Program-made: the position numbers and the translations under genes
Notes under the pieces: model-generated
Database searches by the model: none
Told to the model about the DNA's origin: nothing
What the model saw: only the letters and a program-made list of their open reading frames with translations
Part shown: positions 26,401-38,796 of the stretch, one piece after another
Position numbering within the stretch: position 1 is the stretch's first letter
How the letters are laid out: every line of letters begins with the position of its first letter
Assembly (NCBI GenBank): GCA_036365515.1
Contig: CM070873.1
Coordinates: 222,134,876-222,198,875 of the forward strand
DNA from: Torymus aiolomorphi
Lineage: Eukaryota > Arthropoda > Insecta > Hymenoptera > Torymidae
DNA length: 64,000 nt
Direction of reading: 5' to 3'

Positions 26401-27760
26401 TCTAAATTCGATCACCTTACGCAGTCCATAAAATCCTGCCGTCTATCTCTCCTACTCCTGCATACACATATATAAGAGCTTCGCTTTCTCTCTCTCGGCA
26501 TCCTCGTCGTCGTCGTACTCCTCTCCGATATCATCGAGCGATCGCTATAAATCACGACAAATATATGCAAATTCCCGTTCAAACACTCGCGCGCACGCAT
26601 GCGCACGCACGCGCAAAAACTCGTGCACACGCGACGGCGACGCCGCCGGCTACGACGACGACGCATTACGAGATTACGCAACGGCGGTGGTGCGAGAGCG
26701 AGCATTAATTCCCCGACGACCTCCACCCTCCCACGATCGTTAGAAATCTGGTTTTTGCCGGGGGGGACCTTAGGCGCTGTGTGCTGCTGCTGTCTCTCTA
26801 GTCTCTCTCTCGCCTTCTCTCTCGTACGCAAAAAATGTCCTAACTTCTAATTAGAAGCCATCAGAAATTTCACGGGCTCCGGCGGCGGCGGCGCCTCGAC
26901 TCTCGCCCCCTTATATTTTTAATCAATCCGTCACTGCGCCGTACAGCACGCGCGCGGGTGCGCGGATGGGGTATACATATATAGGAGAGAGAGCGAGAAA
27001 GAAAGAGGGAGCAGGCGCGCCGGGGCGGGGGTGGCGAGGTTTCTTCCTTAGTTCCCTTCCTCGCGGGCTCGTATTTAAAACCTCGAGGCTGATGAACGCC
27101 GCGGCGGCGGCGGCGGCGGCGCGCCTGTATATAGGAATACGCGCGCATATATAGATATATACGCACAGACGCGCGAGCATGTACAGCCCGGCGACTCCTC
27201 AGCCATCGCCCTCTCTCTCTCTCTCTCTCTCCTTCTTTCCTTGCCTCCTTTTTGCCTCCTCCGCGACGAACGCCAGCCACCCCCGGCGACTCTCTCTCTC
27301 TCTTTCTCCTTTTCCCTGCGCCAGCTCTTACCGCTCGGTCGGAGGCACGTATATACAAGGGCTCTCGCGCGTCTTACGACCACCAGCAGCACTGCGACGA
27401 CGCTGGGCGTGCGCGCACACGCATACGACGTCGTCGTTACGATTACGTGTATGCGGCTGTGTGTGGGTGTACATAGGTACGCGGAGTGCGCGAATTCTTC
27501 TTCAGGAGGTATATAGGTATGTGTGTATGTAGATGGGCGACTGTGCGCGCGCGCGGGCGCTTGACGAATGCCTTTAATCACCGATTGTTTCGTTCCCGAG
27601 CGCGAGAGAGAAATCCATTTTATTGCGCGGCTTTCGAAAGCTCACCCCCGTACCCGCGTATACGCATGGGAGAAAAATGCCTGTTTTGCATTCGGCTCCT
27701 TCTCTTCTGTTTGCCGATTGTGCAAGAGGTATTTTTAGAGGAATTTTCGTTCAAGCGACA
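26400..27760. other. GC-rich island 16
   Basis: Island with CGA/CGT trinucleotide patches near 26500-26515 and 26630-26665, a GGC repeat at about 27100-27120, CT repeats near 27210-27230 and 27292-27304, and several TATATA steps. Five or more overlapping frames of 60-168 codons are all compositionally biased. Confidence 0.5.
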
Positions 27761-27989
27761 GAATTACGAATAAAGTTGTTCTACCTTGGCGAAGGAATCT
27801 TTGTGGTTGGGATAAAACATGCGTTCACGGCAGCTGATGATTTGGGACTATGAATTGTTTTTATTAGTTAATAATAATAAAGTAATAGATACTTGTATTA
27901 GAGACATTGATGTTTTTTGAGAAGAATTGCTTTGTAATCGTACCAAAGAGTTATTTTTCAGGTTGTAAGTGTCTTAACTATGTACAGGT

Positions 27990-28135
27990 GTTTTTGATAG
28001 ATTTTGTTATTATTACTAGGGACTGTAGGCCCTACGAACCCTACTTAAAAATTAGTTATCCTAATGGTATGATAATAAAACACAAGTTTGGCTTGTAGGA
28101 ACTATCCTACCTTATCTTATCTTATCTTATCTTAT
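27990..28135 (+). mobile_element. Possible 3' tail of a non-LTR retroelement
   Basis: A short segment ends in five perfect CTTAT units (28111-28135). Preceding it is an open stretch (27907-28098) that ends just before the tail, with a small self-complementary patch at 28018-28040. Short tandem tails are typical 3' ends of some LINE and SINE families. No reverse transcriptase is visible, and target duplications were not identified, so the call is tentative. Confidence 0.25.
28111..28135 (+). repeat. (CTTAT)5 pentanucleotide repeat
   Basis: Five perfect tandem CTTAT units. Confidence 0.9.
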
Positions 28136-28879
28136 CCCCAAACAACCACATATTGAAAAAATAAAAAAAAAGTGTTTTTACAATAGGTTTCTGAATATTG
28201 AAAAAAATAAAGTTGATAAATAAAAAGAAATTTCCAATAAATCAAAAAGTATTAGAAATTTATATAAATTAAAAATATTCAAGTACTTTCATTGCCTTAA
28301 TAATTTTAATATAAATATATAATAAAATAACTAATGAAATAAAAACAAGTTGAAAAATTGTAGTATTCCTAAAACTAGTATAATGCTACACGTGTTATCT
28401 GATCAATGTGAATGCAACGAACTATATGTTGAATGACATCGCAAATGTTTCAATTGCGTTTCATAACCCATCTACGTCTACAGATATGCCCACGTCTTTG
28501 TCGTTGACATATACGTTACACGCTCTTGAAGATCTAGTTTATGCAAGTGATGGACACTTTAGGACCGTTTCTTGAAGCAGAATTAGACTTCGTCGAAATG
28601 CGCAACCCCATAAACAGTAATTCCATTATCGTTTTTTTTTTTTTATTATTCCAAATACTTTTTTCGTTTTACTATATTAAAATAACAAATAAAATTCCTA
28701 ACTCATACATAAACTATTCCATTGTCAAATACAATAGACACAACTTAAACTTTCGTATTGCACTTATATGAATATTATCAAACGCAATAAGATCCGATTC
28801 TTAAACAATAACCACATTCATTTCAGACCACCTCCCAGGAATTTCAAAAATAACTCACCTATAAATCGACGCTCTTCAT

Positions 28880-29600
28880 GTCCACGGCGTGCTCGAAATT
28901 ATAATTTCAAATAAGCGTCCGCTAGCCAGCTCTATCCCTCGCTCTCACATATACATATACATATATATATATATATACGTATACACGCTCGCGGCCTCGT
29001 CGATCATTATTCATCCTCGGCAAGCTAACGAAAAAAATCACGCATGGCCCACACACGCGCGAACAATTAACGCTGAGCAAGCCCCCTCGCTTCGACTACG
29101 CAGATTATACATACACGCACATACGCACATACACGATATGTGTACACACGCGCGCTCTAGAAAAATCGATCTTGCCGTTCCTGCTGCTGCTGCTGCCGAT
29201 GACATCAGCCGCGGTGATTAGAATTGAAGGAGGGGGAGCGCGTGCTCGACACACGACGCGAGCATATATAAAAGCTCGCACCCGCACCGTATATCCTTAA
29301 TTCGTTGCGGCGCGGATGCGTGCGTGACTCGCGAGCTCGCGTGAGTGTATATTTTCTTCCTCCGAGTGCGCGTGGGCGAATGTATATATATACACCTTCG
29401 ATTTAACCGCGCGCTACCCGCCCCATAATGCGCGCAGAGAGCGCACTCGCTTCATGAGCTCGCGGAGCTTTTCGAATTCAAGACGTTGGAAGGCTGGCGT
29501 ACGTTCCTTTTTTTCCCCGTTCTTTTATGCGCTGCGAGCGTAACGACGCGGCGGGGGCGAGAGCGCGGAATGAAATTAAGCTTGGGATGTGTGCTTGATG
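28880..29600. other. GC-rich island 17
   Basis: CpG-rich island with a TATATATATATATA step at 28965-28978, CTG repeats at 29180-29195, and a good TATA box at 29265-29274. No coding exon seen. Confidence 0.5.
29265..29274 (+). promoter_or_regulatory. TATA-box match
   Basis: TATATAAAAG matches the TATAWAAR consensus and lies in CpG-rich DNA. No strong initiator is seen about 30 bp downstream, and the following ATG at 29314 opens only a few codons. Could be chance in a window rich in TATA steps. Confidence 0.25.
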
Positions 29601-31000
29601 GCATGTGATATTTCAGAAGTTTCCTGGGGGTTTTATATGTACATCTGCATATGCTGTTGTAGAGTAATATGTTTGCCAGGTAGTGTTCGATTATGTAACA
29701 TATTGATTTATTGTATATTATAAATAAGAACTAACACTATTTTATATAAAATGTAGCAAATTTAACGGTACTAAGAGAACAAATACGAATGTCCGATTTG
29801 TAATATAGTTTACACTAATTTTAATTATGACTCTTTTTGTAAATTATAAATATAAATTTAATTGGGAGGATAAGAAAATTTTTAAGTATTTCAGTTGAGT
29901 AGTTTTCGTGCTGAAAGTTTTATTTATAGATCACATAAAGACTAAACACAATCTGAATTTACATAATTGCTAATTTAAAAATGAGAAATCTTAACGTTTA
30001 TGCGTTCCATAAGCGCAAAACTTAGATACCCGACGAAACTCACAGCGTGTTTCTTCCTTGCCTTCGCCCACGCACATATACCTATACACAAGACTATTAC
30101 ACATTTAACGCTCACGTTTGTTATAGGGCTGCTTTCTATCTTTCTCTCTCCCCCTCCATTTAAACGTCTATCCTTCTTTCTCTTTTTCGTAGTCATCCAC
30201 TTTTGGCTTTATATTCTCTACTCAGACTGTCTTGATCGCGTTTCCTGATGCGAGTGCGTGACTCGATGTAAATATGAAAGATTGACATTTAAAATCTAGC
30301 TTTCGTAAATAAATGCCCACCCACGCTAGGTATACGAAAAGGTTTCATTAGAAGCAGCCTACAATAAAAAAGGTTACTTCGTCTTATTTTTTTTTTTTAT
30401 TAAAATTGCACAATAAATTTGACTATTACATTTTATAATTTATATTCGTTATCAAAGAAGTTCAAACGCTATTATCTTGATTTCTAAAAACTATTATTTA
30501 GGTATTATTAATCGAAGAAAACAAAAATACTTAATACAAACAAGTAATCTTACGAAATAGAAAAATTACAGAATATTTTAATTGAAACTGTATACAAATA
30601 GTTTTACTTCGCGTCGATTCGTAAGGTATACTTTATTTATTCATTTGAATAAATCAAATAATAGTAATCAATACACAAATAAATATCAATAAATTTAATG
30701 AAAATCTAGCGTCTGACAGTGATAATTTAATTTAAGTTTGTACACCGCATGAAAGGCAGATTCAATCTATATTTCGCACAACATCATTAATAACCAATAA
30801 ACCACTAGTAAGTTTATTTTTCAAATATTCTTTTCATCATGCTAGCGTATACTGAATTAACTTGTTTTGACCGTTTCATAAAATCATTCACATATATAGG
30901 CCTCACATGTCTGCAATGTGAACTTGTGAAACAGAGCAGAACTAGACGGAAACCAAAACAAAAGAAGCTCACATACAAGAGAAACACCACAAGCATTCAC
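29600..31000. other. AT-rich spacer
   Basis: AT-rich block, with CT-rich DNA at 30140-30190. Nothing else recognised. Confidence 0.4.
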
Positions 31001-31880
31001 TGTGCTGGGAAATCAGACGGTAATTGAATTACCCGCAGCGCCAATAATTATCCACCTCCGCGAAGCGCCCTGGCCAGACTTCCCTCTCCCCCTGCCCGAT
31101 TCATATAATCGGTTGAGAATCTTCAGTCCCCCGTTCTATATACGCGCTGCATTCACGCTGAGTGAGAATGACGCACCGCAAAGTTATCTATATATAACGC
31201 GCGACACAAGACGCACGCGGGACGGAGGCTTATAATTACACCGCGCAGGAGAAAAAGAGGGTCGGAGAGAGAGGACCACACGTGTGCGGGAGCGCACACA
31301 TCGATAACGGAGATCGCTCCCGTCGGACAATGGAGGCCCAGAGAAGGAGAGACGGAGATTCTTTACGAGAGCACGTGTATGGGTTGCACGTGCACATACA
31401 CATGTATATGTGTACACGTGACTCGCTGGTGCATGACAGAGACCGCAGTCCACATCCGGTTCGCTGGCGGCGGCACAGCGGATTCGGACGCTGGAGGCGC
31501 GCTGCTCTCTCATCTCGGAAATAGTTCATCAGCCTCCGGCCACTTTATTTCTTCTAGCTTCCCTTTTTTCGTCCCTCCTCGCGAGTTTGCGTCCCCCTTT
31601 TTTTTCGGCCGACACAGTGCGTTTCGTTTTCGTAACGGATATGGGACGACTTTCTTCGCACACGTGGGAGAGAGAGAGCAGTGTTGTGGTCCAAGTTACA
31701 ATTGTCTTCGACCGCGTGAGAGGAAGAGAAAGACGAGTGGTCAGAATTCAGTACAAAAGTGGTATTTTTTGGTCGTAAACGAGAGACTTGGGCGACCGAT
31801 GCAACGCTTTTTTCACTTATGTAAGATTGTGATTTTGTTTTCAATTTCGTTGATTCAGGCGAGAGAGTAAGTAGTTGCTT
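31000..31880. other. GC-rich island 18 with E-box cluster
   Basis: GC-rich block carrying five CACGTG sites, TATA-like steps at 31136-31141 and 31188-31197, and a sharp 3' boundary. At that boundary a donor-like GTAAGTAG (31868-31875) opens onto AT-rich DNA. The frame 31379-31870 plus (163 codons) ends there but shows no recognisable domain. An untranslated first exon is possible but not shown. Confidence 0.45.
31279..31666. promoter_or_regulatory. Cluster of five CACGTG E-boxes
   Basis: CACGTG is seen at 31279-31284, 31372-31377, 31387-31392, 31415-31420 and 31661-31666. A 6-mer is expected about once per 4 kb in random sequence, so five in 388 bp is a clear excess. Known: this core is bound by bHLH factors such as Myc/Max, Clock/Cycle, Mitf and USF types. 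Which one, if any, acts here is unknown. Confidence 0.45.
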
Positions 31881-32620
31881 TACATCACCAATTTTAATTG
31901 GTTCGCGGAAAGGAAATGCTTTTTAGATTGAAGGTTGATACTGAATGATTTAAACAGTTCGAACGATTTTGTTAAATTTCTTTAATATAATACGAAAGAA
32001 ACTTAGTAAAATGATTTTAGTTAGTCGTGAATATGCATATTCGTGTTTAGATATAATTACCGTTTTCTATGATCTTTTTTTGTAACTAGTAATATAGTTT
32101 CTGCTTTTTTTTTCTTTTTTTTCCACTAAATTAATTTTTGTAAATATACTTAAAACACAAATTATTTGAAAAAAAAAATATTTACTCGCAGTTCAATTAT
32201 AAATAAAAGGATATATATAGTAAAATGTTATTCTAATATAATTTATTGATTTCTGACAATATATAAAGCAGTTTATTTAGTATTTTTTAATAAGAATATG
32301 AAATGGATAGTTATAATAATGTATTAGGATTTGTAATAAAACTATTATTAATATGAAAAAATTTTGTCACTTACAATGTTTCGGGTTGTCAAAATAAGAC
32401 ATGATTTATGCATGTTCTATGAAAAATTTGCTTACATGTATATAATAATATACGTAAAATAGAATCTTATAAAGATCTTGATTTAAATATATTTCGATAT
32501 GTCTCATGTTCATTAGGTGACGTATAGATGATACCGTCATAAGTAGATGATATGCAGCGGCACTTTTAACAATATGCATTTACCTACTGGAATACTTTTC
32601 ATACTCGAACAGAGCACCTT
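31880..32620. other. AT-rich spacer
   Basis: AT-rich with T runs at 32106-32130. Nothing recognised. Confidence 0.4.
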
Positions 32621-32710
32621 TTATATACACGCGGCAGTCGACCATTTTTCGCGTGCTAAGTTACTAAAGCGATGAAGGGAGTTATCGAGTAGAAATGAAA
32701 AGATTCGAGC

Positions 32711-32711
<1 letters not shown>

Positions 32712-32746
<35 letters not shown>
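32712..32746. repeat. (TC)n microsatellite
   Basis: Seventeen TC units. Confidence 0.93.
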
Positions 32747-32749
<3 letters not shown>

Positions 32750-32896
32750 CGTTTTCACAAAACAATCGCCTTTTCCATTTAGCCACAGCGAGCAAGCGCT
32801 CGCGCGACTCAAGGAGCTCGCCAAACAACCAAAGAGACCGCGAACCGTCGGACAGTCCTATCTCCTCGGTGGTACCATCGTGTGCTTCGCCTCGCT

Positions 32897-32900
<4 letters not shown>

Positions 32901-32930
<30 letters not shown>
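32901..32930. repeat. (TC)n microsatellite
   Basis: Fifteen TC units. Confidence 0.93.
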
Positions 32931-32933
<3 letters not shown>

Positions 32934-33439
32934 CTCGCTCCTTTGCTCTACACGCGATACTATTCCTCCGTTTCTCATTGTCGGGGGAGGACGGCGCGGT
33001 GGGGTGGAGGGAGCGTCTTTCGTCCGTTTTCGTCCCGCGCGCGCAAAGCCAGGGCTACCAACATTACGGCACAATCGGCGGTTAAGCTGGGCATTGATTT
33101 TGCGTATACAGTTCCGCGCGTCATTTGTGTGAGACGTGCTCCTTCCTCTCCTTCGGCCTTCTCCTTCCCTCTCTCTCTGCCTCTTGAGCGAACACAGATT
33201 TCCTTCGAGATACATACAGGCCAGTACCTCCCGTGAATGCCCTCTGTGTACAGGGTGCGACAACAATTTTCGACCCTCCTCGCTTATAGCACAGCGCGCA
33301 CTACTCCGCGCGCTTACTCCACTTTCCCTGTATTTGGTCGGTGAATTTAGATCGAGATACTTTTTACGTTTGCCGTCGTTCTCATACTTGTATTTTCTTC
33401 GCGAGGTTGCAATAGCTAATGTTGATTTAAACCGGTGAA

Positions 33440-33960
33440 CACTTTGTATCTCATTTTATCAACTTTATTGCCATAGCCTTACTTGTTGAAATAACAGCTT
33501 AAATTGTTACAAACTTGCGAACTCATATTATGTTGTAAGCCGTAGGAGATTGTTTGAAATTCTCTCTCTATTGTTTACAGAATGTTGAAATATGTAAATT
33601 AATATCATTTTACATTGAGAAGAGCGAGAAGTCTTCATAAATTAAGTGAAATAATCAACGTTTTATCCGGCATTTAGTAACAAAAATATGAAAAATCGTT
33701 TTTAATGATAATATCTCCCACTTTCTACATAAGAACCTTTTCATTTTAGCTACTAAATTCTAAGATTTGCAGAGTTCTGTGACAGTTATCATATCGTCAA
33801 CCGATATAAATATATACAAACATGTTACTTTTAGTTGTAAATGCTTTTATAAAGAAAAAGTTTGGTACACCATTTTTGTATACGTTCAATCAAAGTAAGT
33901 GCGTCTAATGATATATTAATAACGTTTATCCCTGTAAAATATTATTTGACCAATAATCCT
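33440..33960. other. AT-rich spacer
   Basis: AT-rich, nothing recognised. Confidence 0.4.
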
Positions 33961-35070
33961 CGTGAACGTCGACTACAGCTTAGCCAACTCGCCCTAATCC
34001 GCTACACACACGCGGCGGCACAGCGATGTACAGCCAGAGATTTCGCGAGCGATTACGCCGGGGTTGCGCGCACATATCGACGGGGGGGAGGGGGGCTAGC
34101 AGCCTGGGCCAAGATGCACGTCCGACCGTAAGACGCGAACGGCGAGAGGGAAGGAGAGAGGGAATCAACGCTGCTCTCTCTCTCTCTCTCTGTCTCACCC
34201 TCACCCTCACCCACACACGCGCACACAGCGGCTGTTTCGAGATCCGGACGCCGGTGTGCCGGGATTGTACGTACAGGGCTTCCGAAGAAGAAGAAGACGG
34301 AGAGAAGACGGCAGCGGTGGCACACACACATACACATATATATATATAGAGAGAGAGAGAAGGAGAGCTGCGATTCCCATAGTGTCAGTGTGGATGGATG
34401 CCGCGGCGGTATCTCCTTCCCTGCGCTCGCGGCGCGCTCGTGTCCGCGTGGCTGGGTGGGAGAGGCAGCTGCCGCGGCTAAATACCTCAGGATTGTTACT
34501 ATTGCCGCCCTTCGCCACCCACCACCCCCACCCGTCCCTCCCCCTCCTCCTCCGCCCCCTTCTTCGCCTTCCCATCGTCCACATTCGCAGGAGAGTATAA
34601 GACGAACCGAGAGTGAGAGAGAAGGAGGCGAAGCTCCTTTGCCGCTGCCGGCGCTACCCACCCCACCCCCCGCGGGTTTTCTGATGGGGTGGAATGGGTT
34701 AATGCTATTGATTCACGCGCTGTACAGAGGCGAGCTACTGTCTCTCTCTCTCTCTCTCTCTTCCTCTTCCTCTCTCTCTCTCTGAGTGAGTGCGAGAGAA
34801 AGGAGCGGCCACTGTTTGACAGTAACGGATCTTGCTGTGCCGTTCTCGAGTACAGAGGAAGAGGGAGAGCGAGGATCGGTATAGGGGAGAGAGTAGCGGC
34901 CACTGCTTCTGAGGGCAAATGCAGATTCGCACGTAGGACGAATCTAACATTTGTCTGTGTGCGAACCCCTGCCTCATCGTTAGCTTCCTTTTCTCGCGTT
35001 ATCTATATAAATGATTTTATTTTCTCGGATATATATCGTAGGAGGACAGTCTCATTCCTGTGGGTATAGA
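33960..35070. other. GC-rich island 20
   Basis: Island with CT repeats (34174-34191, 34741-34760 and 34771-34784), a C-rich CCTCC/CCACC tract at 34515-34565, and TATATATATATAGAGAGAGA at about 34338-34358. The longest frame in this part (34053-34661 minus, 202 codons) is Gly/Ser/Arg low complexity with overlapping frames on the other strand. Confidence 0.5.
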
Positions 35071-36600
35071 TATCTGATTTAATGGGAATGAAAAAATCGG
35101 AGATATCGAAATTTTAATCAATTTGAAAAACGTCTACTTTTATAGTCACAATTGTAGTGTATAATTTTAATAATTTTAAATTATTCAACAAACGGCTTGA
35201 CATTTTCTGTTTGGCGTTTACTGTACTTTAAATTATAATTGAATATCTTTCATTCAATTAATAAATGATTCATCGTCTAATAAATATATAGAAGTAGTAC
35301 TCACATTGTTTACTAGGAAGTCTCAAAAAGTTTTTATAAGATTTATTTTTTAGTTTTTCACTCATTCTTATAGGAATGTTACGTGGAATACTTTGACTGT
35401 CTTGTCAATATTTAGTATTAATTTTATGCTTTGTATTAAATTGTGAGAAGATAACAAAAAATTTATAACTTGTAAATCAATTATTTTATTTTATTTTATT
35501 TTAATTTTCATAAAGTTAAAGGGAGTTATCTCTGTACATAAGAAAATACAAATAAATACATAAGTGGCACTAGGATAGCACAAAAATTATAAATAATATT
35601 ACGCTCATAATTAATATAACATTTTAATAGAGACTTCTTAATATAGGTTTTAAACATAAATAAATTGTTAAAATTTAATAAGTTAATATCTAACGAGTTC
35701 CAAGATCGCCGCAGCCTATGTACATAACTATGAAAAGTGCATGCTTACACTCTTCTTTTAGGTGTCACTCATGTCTAAACGTGAGTACGTCTGCTTTGAA
35801 TATAAACACGTTATTCAACTCATTCAGACTTTTATTTGAGGATAACAACTTATATAAAAACATAATATCATTGAGACAGTGCATAGATTTGATCGTAAAT
35901 AAATCAAAATACACATTGGAATGTAAAATTTATAAGAAAGATAGATGTCTGAGAAACCTATGCTGTGTCGATTCTAAACTGGCAATAACATGAGCATTAT
36001 GATTTTATGATGATTTTACAAATAAAAGCCTTATACATCTTACCTTATTTGGGTTGCAAAAGGCAATCGAATATCTTTTTTTTTATTCAGTGTATAGCTA
36101 CATCATTGCGAGTTTTCAATAGTGAAATTCTAATTTTATACTAAATATTAAAAGCGAGTTAATAAAAACATTGTCAAAAATACATAAAATATAATTTTAA
36201 AAACAAGTGTTCTCTTTGTTCAAAATATATATAAGTTAAAAAATGAAGGCGGCTAGTCGCTATTTATCTTTTTCGAAGCCAAGAACGACGACACATATTT
36301 TATCAACGTCTGTTATCGCGATAATGAAGTAAAATGACTTTTGCCAGAACAATCTATGCGAGACGACGACGACAAGCGGCGACAGAGGAGTCCGCGTAAC
36401 ACAATACCTTTCAAAGTATGTCACGGATCGTGTTTTCTTGAAAGTCCCGAAGTGAAACAGAGTTCTGCCTTGAAAGATCGGAAAATCCTAAAAAAAAATG
36501 ACAACCTCGCTCCTTCGTGCGTGCTACGCAACGATTGGCGCTCAAGTAATTCAGCCTGAGAGATACTAAAATCATTTTCAATCGCCTACTTGCTGCGCGC
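35070..36600. other. AT-rich spacer
   Basis: AT-rich. Contains a TTTTA tandem at 35481-35505 and the uncertain open frame at 35718-35993. No mobile element recognised. Confidence 0.4.
35718..35993 (+). CDS. Uncharacterised small open frame (91 codons)
   Basis: An ATG-to-stop frame of 91 codons in AT-rich DNA, where stops are frequent, followed by AATAAA at 36021-36026, 28 nt after the stop. The product would have seven Cys in mixed spacing and no signal peptide or membrane segment. I do not recognise it. It could equally be a chance frame. An acceptor-like CTTCTTTTAG (35752-35761) and a donor-like GTGAGTAC (35781-35788) lie inside it, which complicates a single-exon model. Confidence 0.15.
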   Translation: MYITMKSACLHSSFRCHSCLNVSTSALNINTLFNSFRLLFEDNNLYKNIISLRQCIDLIVNKSKYTLECKIYKKDRCLRNLCCVDSKLAIT

Positions 36601-37330
36601 GCACGAGAGAGTTATGTTTCCTCGTCGCCCATCACAATGCGTTCGAGCTTATCCGCACACTCGCGCGCGTGCACGGACCGCAAAAAGCTAATTATATGGT
36701 TTCTTTCGTTTTTTTCTAATATGCCATTAATTTTCAAATGTTACACTGGTGCCGCTTTTAGACATTCTAGCTCACGAACGTGTCGATCTCTAGCGTCGCG
36801 GAAAGAAAAGCAAATTATGAGGAATCCTTTTTTCTGCAAGATAGCCATAACGAGTTGTTACGCGTCTTTATAGCTGTCCTCTGCGAATTCCAATAAAAAT
36901 TGTGTATGAAAATTTTTATGTAGGACATTAATATACTCTAGTTTGCAAAATATTCTGCCTCTAAAATTAATACATTTATCAAATCAACAGCTATTTCAAA
37001 AAATGAATTGTTATCCGCGAGAAAGTTATTTCGAGGAGAATCTTAAACAAAATTCGATAACCAAAAGAGAACGGCATGTTCATTTTTAGTCTCAAATCAG
37101 ATTCGGGTTTGCAAAGAGATGTCATATTTTTGTTCACGTATTCACATAATGTCAGTTAAATGACACGCCAATTGATTTATCCGCGTCCAATCAATGAACT
37201 TTCCATCGAATAAAGTTTCTATTTGCGAAAAAAAAATGTAATGATCGGCAGGCTATTATAGGAATTCGGAATAAAACAGTAACGACAAAAGTTATAATTG
37301 GGAATGCAGTTGGTAACAAAGTTGCCTCCG
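36600..37330. other. Mixed-composition spacer
   Basis: Small CG-rich patch near 36595-36670, then AT-rich DNA. No element or gene recognised. Confidence 0.4.
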
Positions 37331-37990
37331 TTATATCTCACTTACAGGTCTCCGAAGCCCCTGAGGAACTCACCGATCTCGTTACGGCGATTATGCCCCT
37401 TTAACGCACAAAAGAACCGATTAACCAACGGTCAGTGTTGGGTTTATTTATACACGCGCGCGCGTTATCTCCGCCGAAATCCCAAGTCCCGCACACACGC
37501 GCGCGCGCAGTTTCGCCTCGGTTGCACCGAAATCCAAGGGTCCGCGTCGCCTTTACTCGGACTTTCCTTCCGCTCCGCTCGACAATGAAGTCGTGCTGCG
37601 CGCGGAAGGATGGCGATGGGGTGGACTCGCCACACACCGCCGCATGCAACTTCGCAATTCATCAAGGCGCTCGTGCGCTATCGCCTGAGAAATCGATTCT
37701 CTGGTCGCGCGCGCGCAGTGTCCACGAAATACGCTTATTTACAAGACAAAAACGTCCTCCTCGCGCTGCTGGGGAGTGTATGTATATATATACGTATACG
37801 AGCGACGAATAAACGCGCGGCGAAACATTTGTTTTCTGTCAAGCAGTTGGCTTGTGTCTCCGCGATGGCGAGTGGAAAAAGTATGTGTGTCTCGACGGCG
37901 CTCGGACACAAAAGTAACAGCGGCATTGTGTGTCTTTCCGTGAAAGACTGGGTCATCAAGGAATGTCAAAGAACGGTGCTATAATGCTTC
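37330..37990. other. GC-rich island 21
   Basis: CpG-rich block with CGCGCGCG at 37457-37464, 37500-37508 and 37708-37717. The overlapping frames 37435-37812 and 37610-37984 (plus) have no recognisable domain. The end of the second (37860-37984) is less biased than the rest but still unidentified. Confidence 0.45.
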
Positions 37991-38350
37991 TTCTGAGGGA
38001 CAAAGTTGAAAGTTCTGACCTCTGGGTTGTAAATTTTAACGTTTCTATTGATTTTTGATTCGTTATTACTTTTGTACAATCAAACACAAAATTATTTATA
38101 AAAAGAAAAGTGTGTGTATGACTGTTTACATCATTGTCAGTAAATTTGATATTTTTGTTAATCACTTATTATTATCTATATAGATAATAGAGACATATGA
38201 TGTTTTAAACTATTCTCTCCATTCTTCCTTACAAAGATTTAAAAAAGTTTTGTTTTAATATATATTACACCTGAGACAGTATAAAAAATGTATCGCTACA
38301 CAGTTGAAAAATCTTCAAAATGAAAATCCTGAGGAATACCATTCCTACAA
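37990..38350. other. AT-rich spacer
   Basis: AT-rich, nothing recognised. Confidence 0.4.
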
Positions 38351-38761
38351 TTCCATGCTACGCCCGGATGGAATAAGAAACGCAAAAGCGGGCACGAGGC
38401 ACACGTGCGAACGAGGGAGAAAAATTCGTACGAAGTGCTTGCCTGTGAAGATTATAAAAGGAAGCCGAGCGATTAAACGATGAGCGACGCGGGCGCGATA
38501 GTAACGAGTATCGTACGTGGGGTGGCTGTCGCTTCTCTTCTTCTCCCTTTCGCTCTTTCTCTCTCCGCACCTGATCTCCGTCTCTGTCCCGCGATCCTAG
38601 TCGAGGAGCCGACGAAGATGACGACTTTCTTCGTAACGAACGTCACGTCCCTTTCCTCTCCCGCCCGTGTCGTTTATCTCCTTCGCTCCCTCTCTCTCTT
38701 CTTTCTGCCACTCGTTCCTTCGCGCGGCCGCGCGACATCTACCCTCTCTTCTCTCCCGGAG

Positions 38762-38796
<35 letters not shown>

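Larger units (their letters stand above)
27760..28880. other. AT-rich spacer with pentamer-tailed segment
   Basis: AT-rich block containing the CTTAT tandem at 28111-28135. A T-run lies at about 28629-28642. No gene recognised. Confidence 0.45.
32620..33440. other. GC-rich island 19
   Basis: Island with two CT repeats (32712-32746 and 32901-32930). The plus frames (32695-33132, 32880-33236) run through the CT repeats as Leu-Ser and are not credible genes. Confidence 0.5.

Noticed and set aside
30845..30860. CGTATACTGAAT, resembling the start of iab-4
   Set aside because: Match stops after about 12 bases and no partner arm is found nearby.
34053..34661. 202-codon minus-strand open frame
   Set aside because: Product is a run of Gly, Ser, Arg and Leu from CT repeats and C-rich DNA, and equal-length frames overlap it on the opposite strand. 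No domain or splice context.
35762..35780. 19-nt microexon between TTCTTTTAG and GTGAGTAC
   Set aside because: The splice-like signals are weak and sit inside an open frame; chance is more likely without transcript evidence.
35917..35930. TGGAATGTAAA, matching the miR-1 seed region
   Set aside because: Diverges directly after the seed and no hairpin is visible.
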